Shown: positions 1 to 5,710 of the stretch, piece after piece
Position numbering within the stretch: position 1 is the first letter of the stretch
How the letters are laid out: each line of letters begins with the position of its first letter
Assembly: GCA_005883085.1 (NCBI GenBank)
Contig: VBAY01000031.1
Location: 1-8,147 of the forward strand
Source: Candidatus Bathyarchaeota archaeon
GTDB lineage: Archaea > Thermoproteota > Bathyarchaeia > 40CM-2-53-6
Direction of reading: 5' to 3'
Length of the DNA stretch: 8,147 nt
Made by a program: the position numbers and the translations under genes
The notes under the pieces: generated by a model
Seen by the model: the letters and a program-made list of their open reading frames with translations, nothing else
What the model was told of the DNA's origin: nothing
The model's database searches: none

Positions 1-11
1 TGAGCGCACAA

Positions 12-1016
12 ATGTTGAGTTATTTCGCGCGGCAAACCGCTGTACCGGAAATTGGGCAGGCCGGTTTGGAGAGGTTGCAATCGGCAAAAGTCGCAGTTGT
101 CGGGACAGGGGGTGTTGGAAGTGCTGCTGCCTACTTTCTGGCGAGCCAAGGAATCGGATTTCTGAAACTTATCGATCAGGATGTTGTTGAGGAGAGCAAC
201 CTGCACCGGCTTATCGGCGTAGATTACCAAGACCTCCACCTGCCGAAAGCTGAAGCGCTCTCACAAAGACTGAACTCACGCCACCCATGGACCAGAACTG
301 AACCAATAACTGAAACTCTTCAAACAGAGAATGCTACAGAGCTTCTAGGCCTTACGGACCTGATTGTTGACGGAACGGATAATTTCCGGGCAAGATACGT
401 TTTGAACAGGTTCGCTACAGAGAATCACGTTCCGTATCTCTTCACCAGCGCGGTTGCGAATCAGGGTCATATTTCCCTGTTCAATCCACCTGACACCCCG
501 TGTCTTGAATGCATGATACCATACGCCGAATCGGAGTCCGTTGAATCTTGCGAGACTGCTGGAGTCACCGCTACAATAGTAGGACTGATCGGAACTCTCG
601 CAGCATCCGAGGCTACGAAGAGACTTCTCGCATTGCCAACAGCAATTCTTGGACAATTGTTGACCGTGGATCTCGCTGGACCGGATTTTCTATTTACGAA
701 AATTGTGAGACGAAAGGACTGCCCCGTATGCAGCCGCTCTCCCTCACAAACAATTCATGACGACAACGCGATCATGCTGTGCGGTGACAATGTAGCTAAC
801 GTGTTGCCTGAACACGGCATTGTGCTAGATCTCCAATCTCTCAACACCAAGATTCCCAAAGAATCAGTCGTAGCGAGCTCGGAATCCGTCTTCGTGTACA
901 CTAAACAGGATCACAGGGTGTCAGTCTTCAAAACGGGAAGACTATTGATCGGGAATGTCCAGACAGAAGAAATCGCAAGGCAAGTGGCAAGCGAAGTATG
1001 GAAAGAGATACTCTGA
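12..1016 (+). CDS. ThiF/MoeB/UbaA-like E1 adenylyltransferase
   Basis: A 334-aa cytoplasmic ThiF/HesA/MoeB-family enzyme. The family uses ATP to adenylate the C-terminal glycine of ubiquitin-fold sulfur carriers (MoaD, ThiS, or SAMPs in archaea), serving molybdopterin, thiamine, tRNA thiolation or protein tagging. What is visible: YFARQ at residues 4-8 (family RYxRQ), the P-loop-like GTGGVGS at 31-37, ESNLHR ending in R66, K79 in PKAEA, DGTDN at 120-124, and two zinc CxxC pairs (C164/C167 and C237/C240). C180 in SCETAGV sits where ThiF and E1 enzymes carry the reactive cysteine. Beyond the usual core of about 245 residues there is a C-terminal extension of about 90 residues (CGDNV at 257-261, then KTGRLLIG); it is not a recognisable rhodanese domain. 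No in-frame stop lies between the window edge and this ATG, and bases 1-2 (TG) could end a start codon four codons earlier. Which carrier protein it serves cannot be told from sequence alone. Confidence 0.93.
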   Translation: MLSYFARQTAVPEIGQAGLERLQSAKVAVVGTGGVGSAAAYFLASQGIGFLKLIDQDVVEESNLHRLIGVDYQDLHLPKAEALSQRLNSRHPWTRTEPITETLQTENATELLGLTDLIVDGTDNFRARYVLNRFATENHVPYLFTSAVANQGHISLFNPPDTPCLECMIPYAESESVESCETAGVTATIVGLIGTLAASEATKRLLALPTAILGQLLTVDLAGPDFLFTKIVRRKDCPVCSRSPSQTIHDDNAIMLCGDNVANVLPEHGIVLDLQSLNTKIPKESVVASSESVFVYTKQDHRVSVFKTGRLLIGNVQTEEIARQVASEVWKEIL

Positions 1017-1049
1017 TAATCGGGACCTGCCCCCTTAATTTTCAACAAG

Positions 1050-1056
1050 CTTATAC
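1050..1056 (+). promoter_or_regulatory. TATA-like box upstream of tRNA-Cys
   Basis: CTTATAC lies about 40 nt before the mature tRNA 5' end. Archaeal initiation about 26 nt downstream of the box would fall near 1078 and give a short leader that RNase P removes. The T-rich run TTAATTTTC just before it (1035-1043) could end transcription of the upstream adenylyltransferase gene. This rests on position and composition only. Confidence 0.4.
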
Positions 1057-1103
1057 GGTTCCGACAAGCTCGGTCAAAATCGCCGGGGGAAAAAGGCCGG
1101 GGT

Positions 1104-1119
1104 TGGCATGTCCACCGAA
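1104..1119 (+). other. tRNA intron 1, between positions 8 and 9
   Basis: A 16-nt insertion between U8 (1103) and G9 (1120). A relaxed bulge-helix-bulge can be drawn. The outer helix pairs 1095-1097 with 1121-1123. The central helix pairs C1098-G1117, G1099-C1116 and G1100-C1115, plus an opposed G1101/A1114. The 3-nt bulges are 1102-1104 and 1118-1120, each cut after its second base. Two G-C pairs (1105-1106 with 1112-1113) close a 5-nt loop. Excision joins U8 to G9 and restores the 2-nt acceptor/D-arm linker. The exact borders are inferred and could shift by a base or two. Confidence 0.7.
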
Positions 1120-1148
1120 GGCCGATCGGCTCAGGCGACGGGCTGCAG

Positions 1149-1163
1149 AAACATCTCGTAGCA
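1149..1163 (+). other. tRNA intron 2, canonical 37/38 site
   Basis: A 15-nt intron at the standard archaeal anticodon-loop position. The outer helix is the anticodon stem. The central 4-bp helix pairs CTGC (1143-1146) with GTAG (1158-1161), one of the pairs being G-U. The bulges are 1147-1149 and 1162-1164, each cut after its second base. There is no inner helix, only an 8-nt loop, so this is a relaxed but otherwise regular splicing motif. Confidence 0.85.
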
Positions 1164-1174
1164 ACCCGTAGTAA

Positions 1175-1197
1175 GCATCCAGGAATGGATGGCTAAC
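1175..1197 (+). other. tRNA intron 3, variable loop/T arm junction (48/49)
   Basis: A 23-nt intron with a complete bulge-helix-bulge. The outer helix pairs 1165-1168 with 1199-1202. The central helix pairs TAGT (1169-1172) with GCTA (1192-1195). The bulges AAG (1173-1175) and ACG (1196-1198) are each cut after the second base. The inner helix CATCC/GGATG (1176-1180 with 1187-1191) closes a 6-nt loop. Removal leaves a 5-nt variable loop joined directly to the T stem. Confidence 0.85.
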
Positions 1198-1223
1198 GTG
1201 GGTTCGACTCCCACCCCCGGCTC

Positions 1224-1354
1224 TTAGGTAACCGAACCTGGGTTCGATTCCCGCAGATACCTTGAAGGACCCTGAATTGATTCACGAGTCCCAAGCAGGG
1301 AGCTGAACCCTAACGTGTTTTCCGAGATGCGTTCGAACTTGACGCTTCGGGAGC
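1224..1354 (+). repeat. Structured repeat element, copy A
   Basis: The first of two diverged direct copies that flank a small membrane-protein gene; it begins right after the tRNA. Blocks shared with copy B, in the same order, are AACCGAAC, TTCCCRCAGA, ACCTT and a 40-nt ungapped segment (1278-1317 against 1941-1980) matching at 29 of 40 positions. It can fold into CGAAC/GTTCG (1233-1246) with a CTGG tetraloop, then CACG/CGTG (1283-1286 with 1314-1317) around AGGG/CCCT (1297-1300 with 1308-1311). A weaker outer stem is possible between 1271-1276 and 1346-1351. No coding frame fits. It could be a non-coding RNA gene or the end of a small element. The outer limits are approximate. Confidence 0.55.
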
Positions 1355-1428
1355 GGGCCCGCATTAGTTGGATCAGCACATCGGCTTAGAGGTCGATTAC
1401 GGAACGGTCAACCTGGTGAGTCAAAGCC

Positions 1429-1650
1429 TTGTCCTATCCCAGGCCCACCAAACCCAGTGGTTCCTTGACCGTGATCATAGGCTATGCTCTGCTTCAGCCC
1501 TCGTGCCGGTTTCTGCTCTTCGGCCCTTGCACCACCTCGGGTCCAAACTTTGGCCTCGGACTGGTCTTGATGTGCCTAGGCGCGACTCTGTTAGCCGGCG
1601 TCTGGATCCTTAGGATCAAAATGTGGCGGAGAAGCCCGCCGCTCTCGTAG
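1429..1650 (+). CDS. Small two-helix membrane protein, unknown family
   Basis: A 73-aa predicted inner-membrane protein of unknown function. It starts at TTG, with GGTGAG (1415-1420) 8 nt upstream, and an in-frame TGA at 1417-1419 rules out any longer version. Residues 13-32 form a moderately hydrophobic first segment containing Q23, P24 and R27. Residues 41-61 form a strong second segment, followed by the positively charged RIKMWRR (62-68). Positive charges before helix 1 (R5, K8) and after helix 2 suggest that both ends face the cytoplasm. Codon third positions are GC-rich. The gene sits between the two copies of the structured repeat, so it may belong to a small accessory unit next to the tRNA gene. 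I recognise no family. An alternative is that it is a chance open frame. Confidence 0.5.
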   Translation: MSYPRPTKPSGSLTVIIGYALLQPSCRFLLFGPCTTSGPNFGLGLVLMCLGATLLAGVWILRIKMWRRSPPLS

Positions 1651-1862
1651 AATTGACACGTGGCATTGCCAGTAATTGCAAAACCTCACGGAGTCGTAAA
1701 GCGACCTTCTTGACTGTTGGCAGGGATTGAGCTGATAGTTCCCGGATTCGCAGTATATCTCCGCCCTGAACCAATAGAGCGGAAATGGGCGGACATAATG
1801 TTAAGGGGACTGGTATCTCGGGGCCCTGCGACTCACCTGAGCAAATCTAAGAAGGGGTCGAA
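1651..1862. other. Intergenic stretch with an isolated hairpin
   Basis: No credible coding frame is seen. The clearest structure is a perfect 7-bp inverted repeat, TCCGCCC (1760-1766) with GGGCGGA (1787-1793), around a 20-nt loop. It has no T-run after it, so it is not an obvious terminator. A TATATC string at 1754-1759 is AT-rich but not tied to any start. Confidence 0.4.
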
Positions 1863-1879
1863 CTCAAGGCTCTCTTGAG
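1863..1879 (+). repeat. Perfect 6-bp hairpin just before repeat copy B
   Basis: CTCAAG (1863-1868) and CTTGAG (1874-1879) enclose the loop GCTCT. GGT (1856-1858) and ACC (1880-1882) can add three outer pairs across an asymmetric internal loop. It abuts copy B and may be part of the same RNA. No equivalent hairpin is evident before copy A, where the tRNA T arm occupies the corresponding place. Confidence 0.45.
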
Positions 1880-1882
1880 ACC

Positions 1883-2000
1883 TTAGAGGGGAACCGAACT
1901 TGAGATACGGTTCCCACAGACAACCTTATGGATCCTCAACTGATTCGCGGCTCACGAGGAGGGAACCGAATCCTGACGCGTGAGAAGCGATTTGAGGATC
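1883..2000 (+). repeat. Structured repeat element, copy B
   Basis: The second copy of the element at 1224-1354, in the same orientation. It is the more strongly folded. GGGAACCG (1889-1896) pairs over 8 bp with CGGTTCCC (1908-1915). Further on, a 9-bp stem (1931-1939 with 1992-2000) encloses TCGC/GCGA (1945-1948 with 1987-1990), CTCACG/CGTGAG (1951-1956 with 1979-1984) and AGGA/TCCT (1957-1960 with 1971-1974). An alternative fold, CGCG/CGCG (1946-1949 with 1977-1980) around AGGG/TCCT (1960-1963 with 1971-1974), matches the copy A fold and contains a compensatory A-U to G-C change. No coding frame fits. An untranslated structured RNA is the simplest reading. Confidence 0.55.
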
Positions 2001-2111
2001 TTAGGGGTCGCCTTATCCGGGAGACCATTTCGCTGACTACGAGGCTAATCCGGCATCTTTTGGCAAGTCGCACTCGATCGAGCATCAAGCGCATGTCGTG
2101 AGGAGGGGCTC
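2001..2111. other. Non-coding spacer
   Basis: This lies between repeat copy B and the 3' end of the leftward membrane-protein gene. I see no coding frame, strong hairpin or T-run terminator here for either strand. Confidence 0.4.
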
Positions 2112-2963
2112 TCAGTGGTATATCGTTACCTTGTAGATCATTGAGCCGGCAGGGCACCCCGATGGCGAACAGTCGTCGTTATGGAACCAAGCTGTAAAGT
2201 TCACTGATGTCTCTCCTAATCGTGGACTGCTCACGAATGGAATTCTAGCTCCTCCATATTCGCAACCGACCCCCGGGCCCTTTTTCAGGGTCACTAGCGA
2301 ATCCAGGATTAGGATATAGTACGTCGTGCAACCCGTAGAAAGATATGATACCTCTAAAACGCCCGAGCTCTTTTGCACCGGTCCGAAGTTGGCAGAGATA
2401 TTCACGGTCCCCGTGTCCCAAGCGAGAATTGTCTGTTTAACGACTTGCACATTTTCCAAGTTGATCGTTCTCTCCAAGCGGGCGATCTGAAATTGTACAA
2501 GCAGACTGCTACCCAAGGACAGGGTAGCCAGAAACAACGCCAGAAGCACTATTCGATGCGGGCTGATGTGGATTGTATGTCGGCTGTCAATCTGTGAAAT
2601 GCTTCCAGACAGGGCCATCCCGGCGAAACTGCCTCCTAGCCCTACGATGAAGAAGGCAATTGGATAGAACGCGAAGATGCGTCGAAGGTCGTCAGACGAG
2701 AGGGGGGTAAGCGGATTTCCGAGAACAGCAAGAAGGTAGAACGACAAGAGGGTCACAATCAAAGATAGAATCAGAGCCCCGACGTTGTCGCGCAAGTCTG
2801 AAAGGGCGTACCCCGCCACTACTGCGAATCCAAAGACCACTAGCGACGGCAGGAGTGCATCAGAGGTTTGAGCAACGCCCCCTGCGAAGAGTATTGCTAG
2901 AAAAAAAACCTGACCCAACCCCCACCCGATGCCTAGCAGGACTGCTTTGGACCCACTCCACAA
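2112..2963 (-). CDS. Five-helix membrane protein with exported cysteine-containing domain
   Basis: A 283-aa protein of unrecognised family. Hydrophobic segments lie at about 8-29, 37-55, 62-82, 96-118 and 137-157. After helix 5 comes a domain of about 125 residues with four cysteines (C212, C234, C265, C270). An odd helix number with a cytoplasmic N-terminus places this domain outside, where the cysteines could form disulfides. Translation probably starts at TTG (2961-2963): AGAGGTGA, a near-perfect archaeal Shine-Dalgarno, lies 7 nt upstream and no better in-frame start exists. A TATA-like box is at 3023-3031. The gene ends in the spacer beside repeat copy B and is probably transcribed alone. 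A sensor or envelope role is possible but unsupported. Confidence 0.75.
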   Translation of the reverse strand: MWSGSKAVLLGIGWGLGQVFFLAILFAGGVAQTSDALLPSLVVFGFAVVAGYALSDLRDNVGALILSLIVTLLSFYLLAVLGNPLTPLSSDDLRRIFAFYPIAFFIVGLGGSFAGMALSGSISQIDSRHTIHISPHRIVLLALFLATLSLGSSLLVQFQIARLERTINLENVQVVKQTILAWDTGTVNISANFGPVQKSSGVLEVSYLSTGCTTYYILILDSLVTLKKGPGVGCEYGGARIPFVSSPRLGETSVNFTAWFHNDDCSPSGCPAGSMIYKVTIYH

Positions 2964-3020
2964 GACTCGTTCACCTCTAGGACCTCTGTTAGGTTCAACC
3001 TGACCTTCCCTTTAGTTTTG

Positions 3021-3034
3021 CCCCTTTATAGGGG
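3021..3034 (-). promoter_or_regulatory. Palindromic TATA-box region
   Basis: CCCCTTTATAGGGG has inverted CCCC/GGGG ends around an AT core. On the minus strand it reads CTATAAAG, a good archaeal TATA box. Initiation about 26 nt downstream (near 3000) would give a leader of about 37 nt before the TTG start at 2963. The symmetric arms could also be a repressor site overlapping the box. Confidence 0.5.
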
Positions 3035-3122
3035 TACGAGTTCACAGCCGTGAGATCGAGGAGTTCAGCTTAGACGAACATCTACTTTCTTGCCTTGTGA
3101 GCTACGACTAAGGTCCGTGGCA

Positions 3123-4391
3123 TCAGAGCACAGATGTCGTCGGCGCTGTTTTCTTCGTCCGTCGTCTGGCAATCCAGATACCAGCCCCAACAACCGCCGC
3201 AGCAACTGTCCCGAGAATACCATAGACCCACGGCATCCACCTAGCCTGCATTGGAAAGGGTTTTTGCTGTGCCGGGCTGTTCGTGGGGTGTCCGGTTCCA
3301 CTGGTTGTGCGACCGGTCTCTGAACTAGCGTCGCCCCCAGTGCTGGTTCCCGGGTTCGACCCCGACGCTGTACTAGTCTGAGACTTACTATTTCCGGTTC
3401 GAGGAGAGCCTGTCAGTGTCAGACGATGGCCAAGATCCACGTTGGTGCTTGCGAGCTTGAGCGAGGCCTGAACATCGATTCCGAATTCTCTCACAATCGT
3501 TATCGGGGTAGATGGTGCGGGGCACATAATAGACGAGATGGAAGGATCGCATGGATTTGGTTGGATTGTCATTGCTTTCCCAAACCCGAGATGAATGTCT
3601 ACGCTCGCGCTGAGAAGCAGGTCGCTAGTCTGGTCGTAGTTGAAAGCGAAAGCTAGTTCCAAATTGTTACCCAGCGGCATCGATGATGTCGAGGCTGCTA
3701 CTGGATCAGGAGAGAGCAGCCAGCGGGAAATGTTGAAGGCCAAGGTCCACGCTGCCCGAATTCCAATCGTGCCACCGAGATCGACACTGGTCGTTGCCGT
3801 GGCGTTGGTTGGTAGCACGAGTACTGGAATTGTCTGGTTCAGCTTGATGGGTCCGTTCACCCACCATATGGTGTAGAATGATCGATGCATCATCGAGTTG
3901 TCGACCATCGACACTGACGAGGTCCAGTTGGCGCCCTGGGGAAAACTAGTGGCCATGTTGGTCTGAGCCATCTGAAGGGCTTGATCGATTTCCGGCATGA
4001 TAAGCGGGAGGAGAGTAGTTATCCGAGTCGCCAGATTGATGGACTCTGCGAAACTACCAAGGGTATGAGCGACTGACGTGCCGGCGTCGCCGTTGGATAT
4101 TGTGAGGTCTCGGGTGACGTTCAAAGAGGCGGTTGTACCGTTGAGATCTATGACCGTCCATCCAAGTGTCCCGTTGATGTCGACCGTTGATGGCGTAGTC
4201 GCTATCATGGGGCATACAACCATGTTGGTCGATGTTGAGGGTCCGATATTGCAAGCCTGGAGGAATGATATCGAAGCTGACAGATTGTAGTTTGCTTGAG
4301 TTCCTTTTTGCAGCGAGGGAACTCCATCCGCGGGAACTGTAACTAGAAGGAGTAATGATAAGACGCAGGCAGTAACAATTGTTCTTTTCAT
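3123..4391 (-). CDS. Exported protein with C-terminal membrane anchor
   Basis: A 422-aa protein of unknown family. The N-terminus has a Sec-type signal (MKR, then a hydrophobic core to about residue 20, with probable cleavage near 23). The ectodomain (about 25-328) carries many N-x-S/T sequons (for example NGT at 73-75 and 84-86, NVT at 91-93) and four cysteines in two local pairs (C47/C60 and C281/C290). A Ser/Thr/Gly-rich linker (about 329-373) leads to one membrane helix (about 386-408) and the positive stop-transfer tail ARRRTKK. This is the usual build of an archaeal surface protein held at the membrane by a stalk, and the linker is a likely O-glycosylation region. The ATG has only a weak GGGAAA upstream. 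A TTTTTACG box about 35 nt upstream would give a very short leader. The substrate or partner is unknown. Confidence 0.8.
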   Translation of the reverse strand: MKRTIVTACVLSLLLLVTVPADGVPSLQKGTQANYNLSASISFLQACNIGPSTSTNMVVCPMIATTPSTVDINGTLGWTVIDLNGTTASLNVTRDLTISNGDAGTSVAHTLGSFAESINLATRITTLLPLIMPEIDQALQMAQTNMATSFPQGANWTSSVSMVDNSMMHRSFYTIWWVNGPIKLNQTIPVLVLPTNATATTSVDLGGTIGIRAAWTLAFNISRWLLSPDPVAASTSSMPLGNNLELAFAFNYDQTSDLLLSASVDIHLGFGKAMTIQPNPCDPSISSIMCPAPSTPITIVREFGIDVQASLKLASTNVDLGHRLTLTGSPRTGNSKSQTSTASGSNPGTSTGGDASSETGRTTSGTGHPTNSPAQQKPFPMQARWMPWVYGILGTVAAAVVGAGIWIARRRTKKTAPTTSVL

Positions 4392-4422
4392 GTTTCCCGC
4401 GCGTTGTTCTTACACTATGTCT

Positions 4423-4430
4423 CGTAAAAA
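4423..4430 (-). promoter_or_regulatory. TATA-like box for the 422-aa exported protein
   Basis: The minus strand reads TTTTTACG. Initiation about 26 nt downstream falls near 4400, leaving a leader of roughly 10 nt, which fits the weak Shine-Dalgarno of this gene. No other promoter candidate is evident between 4392 and 4499. Confidence 0.3.
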
Positions 4431-4499
4431 GAGTTAACGGTTTCCGTCTATCGAGTCATTCTATTCTCAAACTCCATGAATGAATGCGGGGATGTTATG

Positions 4500-5501
4500 C
4501 TATGGGAATTTGGGCGAGAGTGCGCCAGCGGGGCAGGCATCTATGCATGCCATGCAAAGGATGCATTCCGAGTCGTTGAACTTTTTCCAATCCAGGTCCA
4601 GTATTGGAATCTGCATAGGACATGCAGTCTCGCATTCCTTGCAGTTCGAGCATTTGATAGGATCCCGGTGCATTCCGAGTAGGCTGTTCTTCTGGAAGAC
4701 TGCCATGATGCCTCCGACCGGGCAGATGTATCGGCACCAGAATCGGGGGATACGCCATGCCGCGTAGATGAATCCGATGAGTATAAGAATGTTGATCCAT
4801 GTGAGTGCAGATATGCTTCCTAGCCAGGAGCCAAGGTTGGCGGCGGAGAGGTCAGACGCTTGAGCTGTTCCGAGGAATCTCCATGAATGGGCAAGTAGGA
4901 CTGGTAGTGTTCCGAAGAGTGTGCCGTCAGGGGTTATAGCGATAAAGAGCCCTGAGGCTAGGTCGGATCCGAGACTTTGCTTGTAATCTGATCCTACACC
5001 GTAGTAGAGAGCGAGACCGAGGGTACCACTGATCAAGAAAGTAATCCCGACTAGAACGTATTTCAATCGGATCCAGTATTCGTGGGTGCGTGTCTGGACG
5101 GAATCGACTCTTCCCTTGATTCCGGTGATGACGTCTTGAAGGAAGCCGACTGGGCAGATCCAGCCGCACATGAATCTCCCCAGGACCGCCCCGACCACGA
5201 ACATTATCCCGATCGGCAACCAAGGAAAGACCGCTTGCGACAAGAGGAGCGTAGTCGCATCTAACGTTGAACCGATCCCGCCCTGTGCCTTTACACTGGC
5301 AACAACCGGGAGTACAACCCATGATCGCGCTCCATCAAATGAAGGATTCAGACGAGCTATGGCGAGGCCGGCGAACAATAGGAAGAATCCTAGCTGCACA
5401 AGGGTCCTAATTGGCCAATAGTAAATTCTACCACGCCGTAACCTCTGCCATACTCTCTTAGCGACGCCGATTTTCGGTTCGCTTGTGGCAACAGGTTGCA
5501 T
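4500..5501 (-). CDS. NapH-type membrane polyferredoxin
   Basis: A 333-aa membrane iron-sulfur protein of the NapH/NosR-C/CcoG-like group, which passes electrons between the quinone pool and redox partners. Membrane segments are visible at about 33-50, 92-112, 145-168 and 233-250, with a weaker one near 180-205. Two CxxxCP motifs characteristic of the family lie at C112-GWI-C116-P and C256-RYI-C260-P. A C-terminal cytoplasmic ferredoxin module has two [4Fe-4S] motifs: C284/C287/C290/C294-P and C313/C316/C319/C323-P, all eight ligands intact. It starts at ATG, 13 nt after the stop of the 41-aa gene, so the two are probably co-transcribed. The divergent Rieske/cytochrome b operon suggests a shared quinol pathway. 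No nitrate reductase subunit is present here, so napH itself is not claimed. Confidence 0.88.
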   Translation of the reverse strand: MQPVATSEPKIGVAKRVWQRLRRGRIYYWPIRTLVQLGFFLLFAGLAIARLNPSFDGARSWVVLPVVASVKAQGGIGSTLDATTLLLSQAVFPWLPIGIMFVVGAVLGRFMCGWICPVGFLQDVITGIKGRVDSVQTRTHEYWIRLKYVLVGITFLISGTLGLALYYGVGSDYKQSLGSDLASGLFIAITPDGTLFGTLPVLLAHSWRFLGTAQASDLSAANLGSWLGSISALTWINILILIGFIYAAWRIPRFWCRYICPVGGIMAVFQKNSLLGMHRDPIKCSNCKECETACPMQIPILDLDWKKFNDSECILCMACIDACPAGALSPKFP

Positions 5502-5514
5502 TGGGTTGTCTAGC

Positions 5515-5640
5515 CTAGCTAAGGAAGGGAACGAACTGACGCACTGCTCGTTCGATGATGGTCCATTGTTCCGAGTAGACGCCCAGCATCATGGCCGCTA
5601 AACCTAGGAATAATGTGAGAGTTGCGATGACGCGATTCAA
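5515..5640 (-). CDS. 41-aa single-helix membrane protein
   Basis: A short gene upstream of the polyferredoxin. It starts at TTG (5638-5640), with GGTGAT (5646-5651) 5 nt upstream, and ends at TAG (5515-5517). The product begins MNRVIATLTLFLGLAAMMLG, giving one membrane helix (about 4-21), followed by an amphipathic tail (EQWTIIERAVRQFVPFLS). A TATA-like box lies about 55 nt upstream. The strong ribosome binding site, the hydrophobic helix and the 13-nt gap to the next gene all argue that it is real. It is probably an accessory subunit of the polyferredoxin, helping assembly or stability. A longer overlapping open frame on the same strand (5519-5782) runs through the promoter region and has no membrane or domain features. 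Confidence 0.7.
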   Translation of the reverse strand: MNRVIATLTLFLGLAAMMLGVYSEQWTIIERAVRQFVPFLS

Positions 5641-5693
5641 ATTGGATCACCATTAGCTCGGCGAATGAGTTTGGCATCCCCCGAGTTTCCGTA

Positions 5694-5702
5694 GTTATAT
5701 TG
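5694..5702 (-). promoter_or_regulatory. TATA-like box for the polyferredoxin operon
   Basis: The minus strand reads CAATATAAC. Initiation about 26 nt downstream falls near 5671, giving a leader of about 30 nt that holds the GGTGAT ribosome binding site of the 41-aa gene. Confidence 0.5.
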
Positions 5703-5710
5703 TTTCCGAA

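Larger units (their letters stand above)
1096..1222 (+). tRNA. tRNA-Cys(GCA) with three introns
   Basis: The 127-nt gene folds to a normal tRNA once 54 nt are removed. Acceptor: GCCGGGG (1096-1102) pairs with CCCCGGC (1215-1221), with discriminator U73 at 1222, the tRNA-Cys identity base. D arm: GCC (1121-1123) and GGC (1134-1136) enclose a 10-nt loop with A14 and G18G19 (1128-1129). Anticodon arm: ACGGG (1138-1142) pairs with CCCGT (1165-1169), with loop CTGCAG plus A1164 giving anticodon GCA at 1145-1147. The variable loop is AGTAA (1170-1174). T arm: GTGGG/CCCAC with loop TTCGACT (1198-1214). Introns are assigned at 1104-1119, 1149-1163 and 1175-1197, leaving 73 nt. CCA is not encoded. A weakness is U15-A48 in place of the common purine15-pyrimidine48 pair. 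Confidence 0.9.

Noticed and set aside
1096..1140. Leu-type tRNA reading of the 5' half (GCCGGGGTTGGC with a CTCAGGC anticodon-like loop)
   Set aside because: No 3' strand matching the ATCGG stem exists, G18G19 would be missing, and U73 does not suit tRNA-Leu. The Cys reading explains every arm.
1239..1264. T-arm-like CTGGG-TTCGATT-CCCGC as the end of a second tRNA, with GGTATCT at 1812-1818 as a possible displaced acceptor strand (permuted or split tRNA)
   Set aside because: The outer T-stem pair is C-C, no D arm or anticodon arm is found next to GGTATCT, and the similarity to copy B, which lacks the T loop, explains the sequence better as part of the repeat.
1368..1613. 81-codon plus-strand open frame overlapping the small membrane-protein gene
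   Set aside because: It has no ribosome binding site and no hydrophobic or domain pattern. The overlapping frame starting at 1429 has both.
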